A stretch of 33,718 bases of DNA from Alistipes sp. (GCA_029060215.1 JAIDUK010000009.1:1-33718); one strand, 5' to 3'; positions 8,210-16,976 are shown, numbered from the stretch's first letter. Notes: generated by a model not told the origin, from the letters alone. Translations and numbers: made by a program.

Positions 8210-9202
8210 TCATTCGTGTGCAGGTTCTCCCTCAAAAACCAAGTGCCCGCCCTCGGCATCGACGGTCAGCTGCGCACGGCGGCCCATGTAGAGCGCTTCG
8301 TTGAGCCGGTCGTGGCCCGCCGGAAATCCGAACAACAGCGGAATCCCCAGCGGCCGCAGGCACTCGGCCACCACGTCGCAGGCCTCCGCGCCGAAGCGTT
8401 CGGCGCCCGCTATATGGGTGAAGTCGCCCACCACCACCGCCTGCACATTGCTCAGCGCTCCGCTCCGCAGCAGCTGCCGCAGCATCCGGTCGATGCGGTA
8501 GACATATTCGTTGATCTCCTCGATGAAAAGAATCGTCGGCGTGTCGGCATCCAGCGCTTCAGGCGTTCCGCACGCGGCGCACAGCACCGTCAGGTTGCCG
8601 CCGGTCAGGCGCCCCCGGGCCGTTCCCGCCACATTGAGCGGATGGGGCGCGGTGTCTATGCGGTGCGTCTGCCCGAAAAGCGCCCGCCGCAGCGATTCGG
8701 CCGAAGGGTCCTCCTCGTCGAAGAGGAACGAACCCGGCATGGTCCCGTGGATGCTCTCCACCCCCGCGTGGGCAAGGGCCGCGTGGAGCGTCGTCAGATC
8801 GCTGAATCCCACCAGCCACTTGGGGTTCCTGCGCAGTTCGGCCAGCCGCAGCCACGGCAGCAGCCGCACCGACCCGTAGCCGCCGCGGCACGCGATGACG
8901 GCCTTCACCGTCGGGTCTTCGATCATCGCTTGCAGATCGGCTGCCCGTACGCTGTCCGGAGCCGCAAAATAGCCGTCGCCCGCGTCGCAGCAATGGGGTG
9001 CGAACTTGACATGCAGCCCCCACGAAGCGAAACGCTCGCGCACCAGCGCCGTGTCGGTCTTGGCCGAGAGCTGCGCGGCAGGGGTGACGAGCCCCACCGT
9101 GTCGCCGGGTTGCAGATAGGGCGGGCGGACGAATCGCAGCGTATCGGCCGCCGACACCGCCCCGCCGAGAAGCAGAAAGAATATCGTAAGGAATCGTCTC
9201 AT
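8210..9202 (-). CDS. LD-carboxypeptidase (peptidase family S66)
   Basis: The product (330 aa) resembles LdcA/MccF serine peptidases, which cleave L,D or related bonds in murein tetrapeptides during wall recycling. The catalytic triad is visible: Ser111 in CRGGYGS, Glu228 or Glu229 in LFIEEINE, and His297 in FGFPAGHD. A signal-like N-terminus (MRRFLTIFFLLLGGAVSAAD) suggests export to the periplasm, unlike cytoplasmic E. coli LdcA. The ATG overlaps the stop of the upstream MFS gene (ATGA, 9202-9199), so the two are probably translated together. Microcin-immunity function (MccF type) is a less likely alternative. Confidence 0.88.
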   Translation of the reverse strand: MRRFLTIFFLLLGGAVSAADTLRFVRPPYLQPGDTVGLVTPAAQLSAKTDTALVRERFASWGLHVKFAPHCCDAGDGYFAAPDSVRAADLQAMIEDPTVKAVIACRGGYGSVRLLPWLRLAELRRNPKWLVGFSDLTTLHAALAHAGVESIHGTMPGSFLFDEEDPSAESLRRALFGQTHRIDTAPHPLNVAGTARGRLTGGNLTVLCAACGTPEALDADTPTILFIEEINEYVYRIDRMLRQLLRSGALSNVQAVVVGDFTHIAGAERFGAEACDVVAECLRPLGIPLLFGFPAGHDRLNEALYMGRRAQLTVDAEGGHLVFEGEPAHE

Positions 9203-10614
9203 ACCTTGTTCGGTTTGCGGCGCACCAGCGCCTCGGGCAAAGGCAGCGACAGCCGCAGGAAACTCACTCCCGAACCGGCCGCCGCGGCCGCAGCCGCAAC
9301 GAACAGCGCCGCCCGGGTGCTTGCGTCGGGCAGCGTGTGGAACAGCAGCGCCATCAGGGCCGCACCCGTCGTCTGCCCGGTCAGACGGGCCGTCGCCAGC
9401 ATCCCGCTGGCCGAGCCGCTGCGCTCGGGCGGAGCCGAAGCGATCAGCAGGCTGTTGTTGGGCGACTGGAAAAGGGCGAAGCCCGCGCCGCCCACGACCA
9501 ACCGCCACACGATATCGGCCGCCGAAGGTTCGTCGGGAAGCCACGCCAGAGCCGCCAGCCCTGCGGCCATCGCCGCAAGACCCGTGCCGCCGAGCGCTCC
9601 CGGATGGAGCCGCCCCACCAGCATCCCCGCCGCAGGAGCCACGACCACGATCACGGCGGGCCATGCCGTGAGCAAGAGCCCCGCCGCCACCTCGTCGTAG
9701 CCCAGCGTATGTTGCAGATAGAACGGCAGCGCCACCATCGAAAGCATCTGCGCCAGATAGGAGCAGACCGAGGTGGCCACCGACACCGAAAATACCGGAA
9801 TCCGCAGCAGGTCGAGCGGCAGCAACGGATGCTCTTCGCGCCGCTGGCTGCGGACGAACCGCCAGCCCGCCGCCAGCATAACCAGCAGACAGGCCGCCAG
9901 CACCCGGCCGTCCCACCCGTGGGAGGCCCCCTCGACCGAAGCCATCAGCAGGCCGAAGGTCAGGGCGTTGAGCGCCATGTCGCGCCACCGGGGGCGGTGT
10001 CCGGCCGAGCCTACGGGGTTCTGCGGCAGGTACTTCGCGCTCAGCCCCAACGCTACGATGCCCACAGGAATGTTCACCGCGAAAAGCCACGGCCACGGAG
10101 CTGCCGAAAGGATGGCGGCCGCAAGCGCCGGTCCCGCGACCGACGACACCGCCACCACCGTGGCATTGATCCCCATGCCGCGCCCCAGCGCCGCCCGAGG
10201 GTATATGAAGCGGATCAGCGTGGTGTTGACCGACGTGACGGCCGCCGCCCCGAAGCCCTGCACGGCCCGGGCCAGCACCAGCGCGGCGAACGACCCGGCC
10301 AGCGCACACCCTGCCGAAGCCAGCGTGAAGAGCGCGAGGCCGCCCACGTAGATTTTGCGGTAGCCCAGCGTTTCGCCCAGCGCGGCCAGCGGCAGCACGC
10401 TCACCATGATAGCGAGCTGGTAGGCGTTGACGATCCACACCGAATCGGCCGCCGACACGCCCAGCTCCGCCCCCAGCGTGGGCAGCGCCACGTTGGCTAT
10501 GGCGCTGTCGAGCACCGACAGCCCCACGCCGAAAGCCACGGCCACGACGGCCCCCAGCCTGCGCGGCATGGGCAGCCCGTCGGCGGGTGTCGTATGTAGG
10601 TGTTGCGTAGTCAT
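9199..10614 (-). CDS. MFS exporter, DHA2/EmrB-like (14 TM)
   Basis: A 471-aa polytopic protein of the major facilitator superfamily. LDSAIANVALPTLG in TM1 and the cytoplasmic loop GETLGYRKIYVGG are typical of the DHA2 drug/H+ antiporter family, as are the motif C-like glycine- and proline-rich TM5 region (SVAGPALAAAILS) and a length fitting 14 helices. Members export drugs, dyes or other small molecules; the substrate here is unknown. The downstream LD-carboxypeptidase overlaps it by ATGA, suggesting a joint role at the envelope. A promoter lies at 10652-10682. Confidence 0.88.
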   Translation of the reverse strand: MTTQHLHTTPADGLPMPRRLGAVVAVAFGVGLSVLDSAIANVALPTLGAELGVSAADSVWIVNAYQLAIMVSVLPLAALGETLGYRKIYVGGLALFTLASAGCALAGSFAALVLARAVQGFGAAAVTSVNTTLIRFIYPRAALGRGMGINATVVAVSSVAGPALAAAILSAAPWPWLFAVNIPVGIVALGLSAKYLPQNPVGSAGHRPRWRDMALNALTFGLLMASVEGASHGWDGRVLAACLLVMLAAGWRFVRSQRREEHPLLPLDLLRIPVFSVSVATSVCSYLAQMLSMVALPFYLQHTLGYDEVAAGLLLTAWPAVIVVVAPAAGMLVGRLHPGALGGTGLAAMAAGLAALAWLPDEPSAADIVWRLVVGGAGFALFQSPNNSLLIASAPPERSGSASGMLATARLTGQTTGAALMALLFHTLPDASTRAALFVAAAAAAAGSGVSFLRLSLPLPEALVRRKPNKV

Positions 10615-10651
10615 CGTTCCGGCCGCCGGATTCGGAGTCTCGGCGGGAGTG

Positions 10652-10682
10652 CAAACTTACGCCATAAAAACCGAAGATGAAA
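10652..10682 (-). promoter_or_regulatory. Promoter of the MFS/LD-carboxypeptidase operon
   Basis: Minus strand: TTTC (10682-10679), 19-nt spacer, TAAGTTTG (10659-10652). Close to the Bacteroidetes consensus; the MFS ATG is 38 nt downstream. Confidence 0.55.
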
Positions 10683-10740
10683 GAGCCGGGCCCGGAAATC
10701 GCCGCGCCCCTCGCGCTTTCACCCTCGGCAAACAGCCCCG

Positions 10741-10950
10741 CAGATGCTGGACGCAGCGCACAACGAAACCGTTGGCCCGATTATCGTTGTTCAGCGGGTT
10801 CACGTTGCTCGTGTTGAAGTTCAGACTGCCCGCGTTGCGGTTGCCTGCGGCGTAGGACGACGAAGACCAGCACCAGCCGCCGTCGCCGACACTCGTCAAG
10901 GCTCCCGTCGTAACGTGGCGGTAGCCCGCGGCAGGCAGTACAGGCAGCCG
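10741..10950 (-). pseudogene. Orphan DGR template/variable-repeat-like segment (FISUMP-type C-terminal fragment)
   Basis: Read on the minus strand, this segment gives RLPVLPAAGYRHVTTGALTS, then a WCWSSSSY segment, and ends in NRANGFVVRCVQHL. This pattern is known from the C-terminal lectin-like domain of FISUMP-type surface proteins and from template/variable repeats of Bacteroidales diversity-generating retroelements. Nine AAC codons and one AAT stand within about 73 nt (10771-10843); such adenine-rich codons are what DGR mutagenesis targets. Nothing upstream of the Arg-Leu-Pro start resembles the rest of such a protein, and no start codon is convincing. The frame runs on to 10657 without recognisable sequence. 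No reverse transcriptase or Avd gene is in the window, so it is an orphan repeat or a truncated gene end. Confidence 0.55.
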
Positions 10951-10960
10951 CTGGAATGAA

Positions 10961-10990
10961 TGGCAGAAAAATGAATATGGTTTTCTGCCA
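10961..10990. repeat. Perfect 10-bp inverted repeat
   Basis: TGGCAGAAAA (10961-10970) and TTTTCTGCCA (10981-10990) around a 10-nt loop. It lies just upstream of the DGR-like segment as read on the minus strand. Confidence 0.8.
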
Positions 10991-11019
10991 GACTGGGATC
11001 TACAACTGACGACGCTTGA

Positions 11020-11039
11020 CTGCTAAATTATTTTAGCAG
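11020..11039. repeat. Perfect 8-bp inverted repeat, AT-rich loop
   Basis: CTGCTAAA (11020-11027), loop TTAT, TTTAGCAG (11032-11039). It stands in a local AT-rich patch; a related AAAACGTTTT palindrome follows. Could act as a weak bidirectional terminator, but no long U-run is present. Confidence 0.7.
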
Positions 11040-11120
11040 CTTGCTAAAACGTTTTAACACCTGCCTTTCGACAGCAGGATGTCGCCGCCGCCAGCGGACT
11101 GCTGAATCTGCGGACCTCGC

Positions 11121-11144
11121 TGGCAGGAACCGTAGCTCCTGCCA
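11121..11144. repeat. Perfect 8-bp inverted repeat
   Basis: TGGCAGGA (11121-11128), 8-nt loop, TCCTGCCA (11137-11144). Its TGGCAG ends resemble the hairpin at 10961-10990. The rest of 10991-11203 shows no gene that I can support. Confidence 0.7.
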
Positions 11145-11203
11145 CTCCGGGTCGGGGGCTGTTATGGCATCGGAACCCGCGGCGAAAACCGCCGCCGGCC
11201 CCG

Positions 11204-11572
11204 TCAGAAATTGAAAAAGTAGTTCATGAAGAAGTTCCAGAAAGTCACGGCTCCGGTGGCGATCAGCTTGGCCGCATAGAAGTTCACCCGGAATTTGTTG
11301 TGCAGCACCCAGATCGTCAGGTTGTTGATGACAAGCCCCAGCAGCGCGATACCCAGAAAGCGCAGGTACTGCCCCGCTATGTCGGGGTCCTCGTTGCGGA
11401 ACGTCCACACTCGGTTGAGTAGATAGTTGGTCGTCGCGGCGCACAGAAAACCCGCCGAATTGGCCACGTACTTGTTCAGCCGCAGCCACTCCTTGCACGC
11501 ATAGGTCACGCCGAAGTCGACGACTACTCCCGAGCCACCGACCGCACAAAATTTGATGAATTGCAAAATCAT
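11204..11572 (-). CDS. GtrA family membrane protein
   Basis: A small (122 aa) protein with four hydrophobic helices and the GtrA signature: FIKFCAVGGSGVVVDFG at the start, NSAGFLCAATTNYLLNRVWTF in the middle, and FWNFFMNYFFNF at the C-terminus. GtrA proteins take part in moving polyprenyl-phosphate-linked sugars across the inner membrane. The ATG overlaps the stop of the upstream GT39 gene (ATGA, 11572-11569), so it is co-translated with a GT-C enzyme that would use such a lipid-linked sugar. The partnership is inferred from this coupling. Confidence 0.88.
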   Translation of the reverse strand: MILQFIKFCAVGGSGVVVDFGVTYACKEWLRLNKYVANSAGFLCAATTNYLLNRVWTFRNEDPDIAGQYLRFLGIALLGLVINNLTIWVLHNKFRVNFYAAKLIATGAVTFWNFFMNYFFNF

Positions 11573-13287
11573 GGTTTCTCCACCTCCGTCCGGAGCGTTT
11601 TTCCGTTGAACCAATTGAAACGGCCCTCGCGGCAGAGGGCGAAACCTGTTTGGTATCTCTTGCCGGCCAGCCGCTCCGGCACCCGCAGCGCGACCTCGAC
11701 CTCGACCGACCCGCGGGCCGGAATCGAACAACGCACCCCTGTGGGGAATTCGTCCGTCTCGAAGCGGCCGGACTTCCAGAGCATGGCCAGCTGCGTCTGC
11801 CCGCCGACCTCGATCGCATAGTCGTAGGGGTTCGTCAGCCGCACCGTCAGCCGCAGCTCCTGCCCCGGCGCCACCCGTTCCGGAAGCCCCGAGAACACCG
11901 CATCGACCAACCGCACGGGGCGGAAACAGGGATCCGTCAGCCACGTGAATCCGCGGCCGTTGGCCAAGACTATGCTCTGCGTGTGCAGGATCGTGTCGCC
12001 CGGCTCGCGGCGCGGCGTCTCGACGAGCACCTCGCGTCCGGCGAAGCGCGAATCGTCGTCGCGGAACTGCCACTGGTGGGTGCGGTAACGGACATTGGGC
12101 TGGCAATAGGCCTCGCCGCCGGTATAGAACCGGTATTTGGCCGCCACGGCATAACTGCCGCCGAAAACGACCGGACGGCCGCCGGCCTCGCGGGCGATGG
12201 CGCCGTAGCTCTCCTTGTTGTCGAAGACCTCGAACCGAAGTCCCAACGGATTGAAAACCAACTCGACACGGACGAGAGCGACCAATCCGACGACGACCCA
12301 CCCGGCCCGCATGACGTAACGCCGCGTGCGGGGATGCCGACGCGCGTAGTCGAACAACACATAGACCAGCCCCAGCGCCGCGACGATGACCCACTGCGGC
12401 TGCACGTAGCCCCGGAACGCCGAGAGCAGGAAGAACCCGATGAAAGCCACGGGGAAGAACCTCAACGCCCGGCCGACGGCATCGGCGGGACGCGCGTCCC
12501 GCCAAGCCTTGACATAGAGCGGCACATAGAGGGGATTGAAGACCACCAGCATGTTGACCAAGAAATCGGTGACGTAGCTCAACCGGAACTGCGCATTGCG
12601 GCCCGAAAGGTGGTAGGCGAACGAAGCCCAGTCGTGGTGGTGCTGCCAGATGAAATGGGGCACGAGCAGCAGCAAAGCCGCCGCCCCGGCCGCATACAAC
12701 CCCGGACGGCGCAGCAACCGCGGATTGGCCGCCAGTGCGAAGAGCACCACGAGCGCCCCGTGGTACTTGCTGTAGGCCATGGCGGCCATAGCCACCCCCA
12801 TCCAAAGCCACGCCCCACGGCGGCGCTCGGCGAACCATCTGAAGGTCAGCAGAAACAAGACTGCCGTCATCATCAACGGCCCGTCGGGCACGGCGATGAA
12901 CCCGTAGAGCTGGAGCATGAGCGTAGCGGCCGACAGCATGACGAACAACTCCCCGTCGCGCCGCCCGGCATCGGCGGGGCGGATCAAGCGCCACAATATA
13001 TAGAGGTAAAGGGGCTGCAAAAGGGTGAAGAAAAACCGCACACCCAACTCGGTCCCGGGCCACAGATGCTGCCCCAGCCACACCAGCAACGCGGTCATGG
13101 GCGGATGGTCGAAATAGCCCCACGACAGACGCTCGGCGAACAACCAATAATAAGCCTCGTCGTTGGCCAACTCGGCGGCCGCGGCCGTCGCCACGTTGCA
13201 AAGCCACCAAATGCCCAGCCACAACATCACGACGGCATCGGCCGAGCGGGGGAGGGTCGGGCGGATTTTCGAAAGCGGGTTCTTCAT
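11569..13287 (-). CDS. GT-C glycosyltransferase, family 39 / ArnT-like
   Basis: A 572-aa membrane protein with about a dozen hydrophobic segments. The first periplasmic loop has the acidic NDEAYYW motif (Asp43-Glu44), followed by LSWGYFDHPPMTALL (Asp60-His61), as in PMT/ArnT enzymes that move a sugar from a polyprenyl phosphate donor to lipid or protein outside the membrane. The last 150 residues or so are soluble and β-rich. The ATG at 13287 follows a -7 element (13304-13297). The gene is coupled to gtrA-like 11204-11572 by ATGA overlap. Acceptor unknown; lipid A, capsule or protein O-glycosylation are possible. Confidence 0.87.
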   Translation of the reverse strand: MKNPLSKIRPTLPRSADAVVMLWLGIWWLCNVATAAAAELANDEAYYWLFAERLSWGYFDHPPMTALLVWLGQHLWPGTELGVRFFFTLLQPLYLYILWRLIRPADAGRRDGELFVMLSAATLMLQLYGFIAVPDGPLMMTAVLFLLTFRWFAERRRGAWLWMGVAMAAMAYSKYHGALVVLFALAANPRLLRRPGLYAAGAAALLLLVPHFIWQHHHDWASFAYHLSGRNAQFRLSYVTDFLVNMLVVFNPLYVPLYVKAWRDARPADAVGRALRFFPVAFIGFFLLSAFRGYVQPQWVIVAALGLVYVLFDYARRHPRTRRYVMRAGWVVVGLVALVRVELVFNPLGLRFEVFDNKESYGAIAREAGGRPVVFGGSYAVAAKYRFYTGGEAYCQPNVRYRTHQWQFRDDDSRFAGREVLVETPRREPGDTILHTQSIVLANGRGFTWLTDPCFRPVRLVDAVFSGLPERVAPGQELRLTVRLTNPYDYAIEVGGQTQLAMLWKSGRFETDEFPTGVRCSIPARGSVEVEVALRVPERLAGKRYQTGFALCREGRFNWFNGKTLRTEVEKP

Positions 13288-13296
13288 ATCGGAAGC

Positions 13297-13304
13297 CAAA
13301 GATA
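13297..13304 (-). promoter_or_regulatory. -7 element of the GT39-GtrA operon
   Basis: TATCTTTG on the minus strand, 10 nt before the ATG at 13287; a weak TTTC stands at about -33. A start very close to the ATG is implied. Confidence 0.5.
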
Positions 13305-13324
13305 ATGCAACTTGATCAAAATAC

Positions 13325-13360
13325 GAAAAGTCCGGAAACCTTTTCGGGGATTCCGGACTT
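13325..13360 (-). terminator. Terminator of the AsmA-like gene
   Basis: Minus strand: AAGTCCGGAA (13360... read as the 5' arm) pairs with TTCCGGACTT (13337-13328) around a 13-nt loop, followed by two more T. It lies 22 nt after the AsmA-like stop and just before the GT39 promoter. Confidence 0.7.
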
Positions 13361-13381
13361 CCGACACGCACCCGCCGCAGG

Positions 13382-16087
13382 CTACTCGCTGCGGGCGGAG
13401 AGCTTGGCGATCTGCTTCTCGGCCTCGGCCGAGAGGTTGGCGGCCTGCTTCTCGGCTTCGGCGACCAACTTGTCGCCGGCCTTTTCGGCGGCCAACTTGG
13501 CCAAAGCCCCCTTCTTGGCAGCCTCTTCGACGAGCTTCGTACGCTGGGTCTGTGCCGCCTCGACGAGCTTCTTGCCCGCCCGCTCGGCCTCGGCGCGCAG
13601 GCTCTCCGCCTGCTTCTCGATTTCGGCCCGCAGATTCTCCTTCTGCTTCTCCACCTCGGCGGAGAGCGACTCGCTGCCGGTGAGCTTCTGGATCTGCTCG
13701 TCGACCACGTTCTTGATAACCTGCTCGGCGGCCTCGCGGACCCCCAACGTGATCTTGGGCGCGGAGAACGTCCCGCCGATCTTCACGTTGAGCGTCTCCA
13801 ACCCGCCGCCTGCGACCGAAGCGGGCATCGAAACCTTGGCCACGTAATCGATGGTCTGGTCGAGCCCGGTCGAACCCGACAGATTGATGTCGGTCCCGGC
13901 GAGCTTCAGGTCGAACGGCTGGGTGGTGACCCTACCGTTGCGGATAGCGAAACGCACAGCCACGTCCTTGGCCTCGATCTGCCGCAACTTGTCGTTGCCG
14001 AGCGCCTTGGCCAACGCGTCGAACGCCTCGATGTTCTGCACCCGGATGTTGGCCGACTTGATTTCGCCCGAAGCGTCGATCGACTGCAAATCGGGCGACA
14101 TGGCGGAATCGAGCGCCGCCGACATATTGAGCGCGAGCGAATAATCGCCGCCCGTCTTGGCGAAGAGGGGCACGAGCTTCTGCACCATCTCCAACTCGTC
14201 GAAAGTCTGCGCGAACGAAGCCCCGGCCAACGAAAGGTCGAGCCGCAACGCCGGACGCGACGGATCGGCCGCCGTAGAATAACAGCCCGAAGCCGAAGCC
14301 TTGCCGCCGAAGAGCTGCAAAGCCAACTTATTGAGCGACAAAGCACCCCCGGCCACGCCCATCTCGCCCGAAAGGGCCGAGAGGGTCATCTTGCCGAAGA
14401 GTATTTTCTGCAAATCGGTGTTGAGCGAGAGGTCGAGGTTCTTGGGCACGACGAGCACCTGCATGGGCTCGGCGGGCTGCTCCTCGACGGCCGCAGGCTC
14501 GTCGGAAGCGGGCAAGGCGGCCATGATCTCATTGAGGTCGAGCAACCCGGAACGGACATACAGACGCCCCGACAACTTGTCGCCGCGCAACAGATAGCCC
14601 AGATAACCGGTCAGCTGACCGTTGGCCGACAAATCGCTCCGTCCCACCGTCACGCCGAAATCGCCGAGGGTCATGGCCTGCGGGGTGATGGTGGCCGCGG
14701 CGCGGCGGATATGCACGGCGGGGAGCTTGGGCACGGCAAGCCCCAACTGCTCGATGACGAAAGTGCCCGAAGCAGCCATCTGCTCGTAACGCTTCTTCTC
14801 GAGGTCGGACATGCGGCCCGAAACCTTGAGATCGGCCGTGATGACGCCCCCGAGGTCGATCTCCTTGTCGAGCGGGTAGACCTCGCGGACGGCCCCCAGA
14901 TCGACCTTGCCAGCCACGGAAGCACGGAACGCGGGATCGCTCACGAGGTTGGTGGCGTAGAAAGCGGCGGCGACCGAATTGCCGGCCATCTTGAGCGAGA
15001 AATCGGAGAGGTCGACCACGGTTTTGTTCATGGTACCGCCGGGATTGGAAACGCGTGCGGCGATCCGGATGTCGGTGACGGCCTTGGGCAACGACGAATA
15101 TTGGAAACTGCCGTTGCTGACCCCGGCCTCGAGCGCGAAAGCGGGAAGCACCGAACCGTGCATCTCGCCCTTGGCCCATGCGGAGAGCGAAAGCTCGCCC
15201 GAAGCCGAAAGGTTGCGGAAGTCCTTGGTATAGAAAGCGGGAATCAACGACAAGAGGTCCTTGAACAACACCTTGCCGCACCCGGCCTTGAGGTCCATGG
15301 CGATGGCGCCGCTATCGAGCAGCTGCACCCACCCGTCGAGCGAGAGGGCGATGGCGTTGAGCCGCAGCGTATTGTCGGTGAAGGTATAACGATTGTTCGC
15401 GAGGTCGGCGGCGATCGCAGCGACGAACTCGGCCTCGGCCCCGCTCAACAACGGAATGCCGCCCGACACGAAACGCATCTGCTGCGCATCGAGCCGCAGC
15501 GCGAGATCGGTCCGGTCGGCCGACATGTCGCCCCGCAAGCGGAGCGAGAGGGGCCCTGTGGAAAACGCCATGCGGGTGGAATCGTCCTCGTAACGGATCG
15601 ACGCGTCGGAAATGCGGAAATCGCGCAGCTGCAACCGGAACGACGAAGGCTCGGACGGCGCTTCGTCCTCCTCGTCGGGAGTTTCGGCGGCGGGCTTCAT
15701 GACGTCCCAGTTGACGGCGCCGTCGGCCAACTTATGGGCGTGCAACGCGGGCGAAGCGAGGATCACCTTGGAAACCTCGAACCCCTCGTCGCCGAAGATC
15801 GACAACAGATCGACGACCACCGAAATACGCCGAGCGGCGACGATGGTATCGCCCTCGAAACGGTCGACGCCCACGAGGGTCAACCCCTTCAACTCGACCG
15901 ACGCGTGGGGAAAATGGCGCAAGAGACTGATGTCCAGCTTGTCGAAATCGAGCCGCGCCGCCAGCATGGCGTTGGCCTCGCGCTTGACGATTTCGGCGAC
16001 CTTGCCCCGGAAAGCCATCGGGGCCACGATGATGACCGCCAACAGTACGGCCGCAACGAGGGCCGCGATCCTCAAAGATTTCTTCAT
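13382..16087 (-). CDS. AsmA family protein
   Basis: A large (901 aa) protein with one N-terminal membrane helix (about 6-25) and a long periplasmic part. The opening (FRGKVAEIVKREANAMLAAR, then LRHFPHASVELKGLTLVG) is the AsmA N-terminal domain. The bulk is β-rich, as in AsmA/TamB/YhdP-type lipid-transfer bridges. The last 100 residues are a highly charged Ala/Glu/Lys coiled coil with repeating AEKQAA-like units. AsmA proteins act in outer-membrane assembly and phospholipid transport; here this is inferred from the family. It is monocistronic, with its own -7 element (16118-16111) and terminator (13325-13360). Confidence 0.88.
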   Translation of the reverse strand: MKKSLRIAALVAAVLLAVIIVAPMAFRGKVAEIVKREANAMLAARLDFDKLDISLLRHFPHASVELKGLTLVGVDRFEGDTIVAARRISVVVDLLSIFGDEGFEVSKVILASPALHAHKLADGAVNWDVMKPAAETPDEEDEAPSEPSSFRLQLRDFRISDASIRYEDDSTRMAFSTGPLSLRLRGDMSADRTDLALRLDAQQMRFVSGGIPLLSGAEAEFVAAIAADLANNRYTFTDNTLRLNAIALSLDGWVQLLDSGAIAMDLKAGCGKVLFKDLLSLIPAFYTKDFRNLSASGELSLSAWAKGEMHGSVLPAFALEAGVSNGSFQYSSLPKAVTDIRIAARVSNPGGTMNKTVVDLSDFSLKMAGNSVAAAFYATNLVSDPAFRASVAGKVDLGAVREVYPLDKEIDLGGVITADLKVSGRMSDLEKKRYEQMAASGTFVIEQLGLAVPKLPAVHIRRAAATITPQAMTLGDFGVTVGRSDLSANGQLTGYLGYLLRGDKLSGRLYVRSGLLDLNEIMAALPASDEPAAVEEQPAEPMQVLVVPKNLDLSLNTDLQKILFGKMTLSALSGEMGVAGGALSLNKLALQLFGGKASASGCYSTAADPSRPALRLDLSLAGASFAQTFDELEMVQKLVPLFAKTGGDYSLALNMSAALDSAMSPDLQSIDASGEIKSANIRVQNIEAFDALAKALGNDKLRQIEAKDVAVRFAIRNGRVTTQPFDLKLAGTDINLSGSTGLDQTIDYVAKVSMPASVAGGGLETLNVKIGGTFSAPKITLGVREAAEQVIKNVVDEQIQKLTGSESLSAEVEKQKENLRAEIEKQAESLRAEAERAGKKLVEAAQTQRTKLVEEAAKKGALAKLAAEKAGDKLVAEAEKQAANLSAEAEKQIAKLSARSE

Positions 16088-16110
16088 GTTCGGATGATGA
16101 TTCTGAGGGA

Positions 16111-16118
16111 CAAAGATA
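16111..16118 (-). promoter_or_regulatory. -7 element of the AsmA-like gene
   Basis: TATCTTTG on the minus strand, 23 nt before the ATG at 16087. The -33 region is not a clear TTTG. Confidence 0.5.
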
Positions 16119-16235
16119 GTGAAATTAGCCGTTCATCATGCAGAATTCGCAACAATTGTGAGAAACCCCGTTCTTAGGCTTGCGAACCGCAACCGGGTCC
16201 GGACAGAACCGCAGGCCGAACAGAGCGGGTGCCGC

Positions 16236-16811
16236 CTATCGCTCCGCCGACGGGGTTTTGTAACCGATCCGCCGCTGCTGCCGGGCCTGCGGCATCTTGA
16301 CCGACAAAGCCGCAATGGCCTCGTAGATATTGTCCAACTCCTTGCGCATATCCTCCGAAAGGTCGTTGACAGCCTCGGCGTTGTCTTCGTCGTTGCGCTC
16401 CAACAAAGCCAGCTTTGCGCGGATCTCCGACAATTCGGCCGTAATGGTCGTTGTCGAAGTGATGTAACTGCGCATCGCCACGAAAGCCCGCATGATGACG
16501 ATATTGGCATTTATCGCCGTATCGCTGCCGAGCAAGCCGGACAACATGGCGACGCCCTGCTCCGTAAAAGCATGGGGCATTTTGCGAGTGCCGCCCCAAC
16601 TTGATATCACAAATTGTGATTTCAAGAGAGCAAATTCCTGATTCGTAAGCTGAAACATGAAATCGGGCGGAAAACGTTTCATATTGCGTTTGACAGCTTG
16701 GTTCAAGGCACCGGTGGTCACGCCGTAGAGCCGGGCGAGGTCGCGGTCGAGCATGACGCGCTGGCCGCGGATTTCGTAGATTTTACGTTGGACGGGGATG
16801 AGTTCTTCCAT
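16236..16811 (-). CDS. ORF6N domain-containing DNA-binding protein
   Basis: A 191-aa protein that starts MEELIPVQRKIYEIRGQRVM, then LDRDLARLYGVTTGALNQAVKRN and FPPDFMFQLT: the ORF6N domain, a phage/prophage-type DNA-binding module frequent in Bacteroidetes genomes. The C-terminal half (HAFTEQGVAMLSGLLGSDTA and after) is a helical region common to these proteins, rich in charged residues. It is transcribed away from the AlkD-like gene, with a TATATTTG -7 box at 16847-16840. Role unknown; no other phage genes stand next to it. Confidence 0.88.
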   Translation of the reverse strand: MEELIPVQRKIYEIRGQRVMLDRDLARLYGVTTGALNQAVKRNMKRFPPDFMFQLTNQEFALLKSQFVISSWGGTRKMPHAFTEQGVAMLSGLLGSDTAINANIVIMRAFVAMRSYITSTTTITAELSEIRAKLALLERNDEDNAEAVNDLSEDMRKELDNIYEAIAALSVKMPQARQQRRIGYKTPSAER

Positions 16812-16839
16812 AGGTAGAGAATGACGGTTGCGACGATTG

Positions 16840-16847
16840 CAAATATA
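16840..16847 (-). promoter_or_regulatory. -7 element of the ORF6N gene
   Basis: TATATTTG on the minus strand, 28 nt before the ATG at 16811. Confidence 0.5.
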
Positions 16848-16942
16848 ACAAAAAGCTCTGCATCTAAAATAAAAAGGCCGCAAAATCCGACAACAGGGAC
16901 CGGGGGGGGCAGGTCTGAGGAAAAGGAACCCGGAAAAAACGC

Positions 16943-16950
16943 TATATTTG
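16943..16950 (+). promoter_or_regulatory. -7 element of the AlkD-like gene
   Basis: TATATTTG on the plus strand, 26 nt before the ATG at 16977. A G8 run (16902-16909) lies just upstream of the expected -33 area. Confidence 0.5.
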
Positions 16951-16976
16951 CAAAAAAGAACCCCAACACGAAGACG

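Noticed and set aside
10990..11064. Plus-strand mini frame ending ...LPDWDLQLTTLDC beside the DGR-like segment
   Set aside because: No start codon, overlaps a perfect hairpin, no known family.
11650..13305. Long plus-strand frame opposite the GT39 gene
   Set aside because: Composition (Gln, His, Arg, Asp rich) is that of an antisense frame; GT39 on minus has clear motifs.
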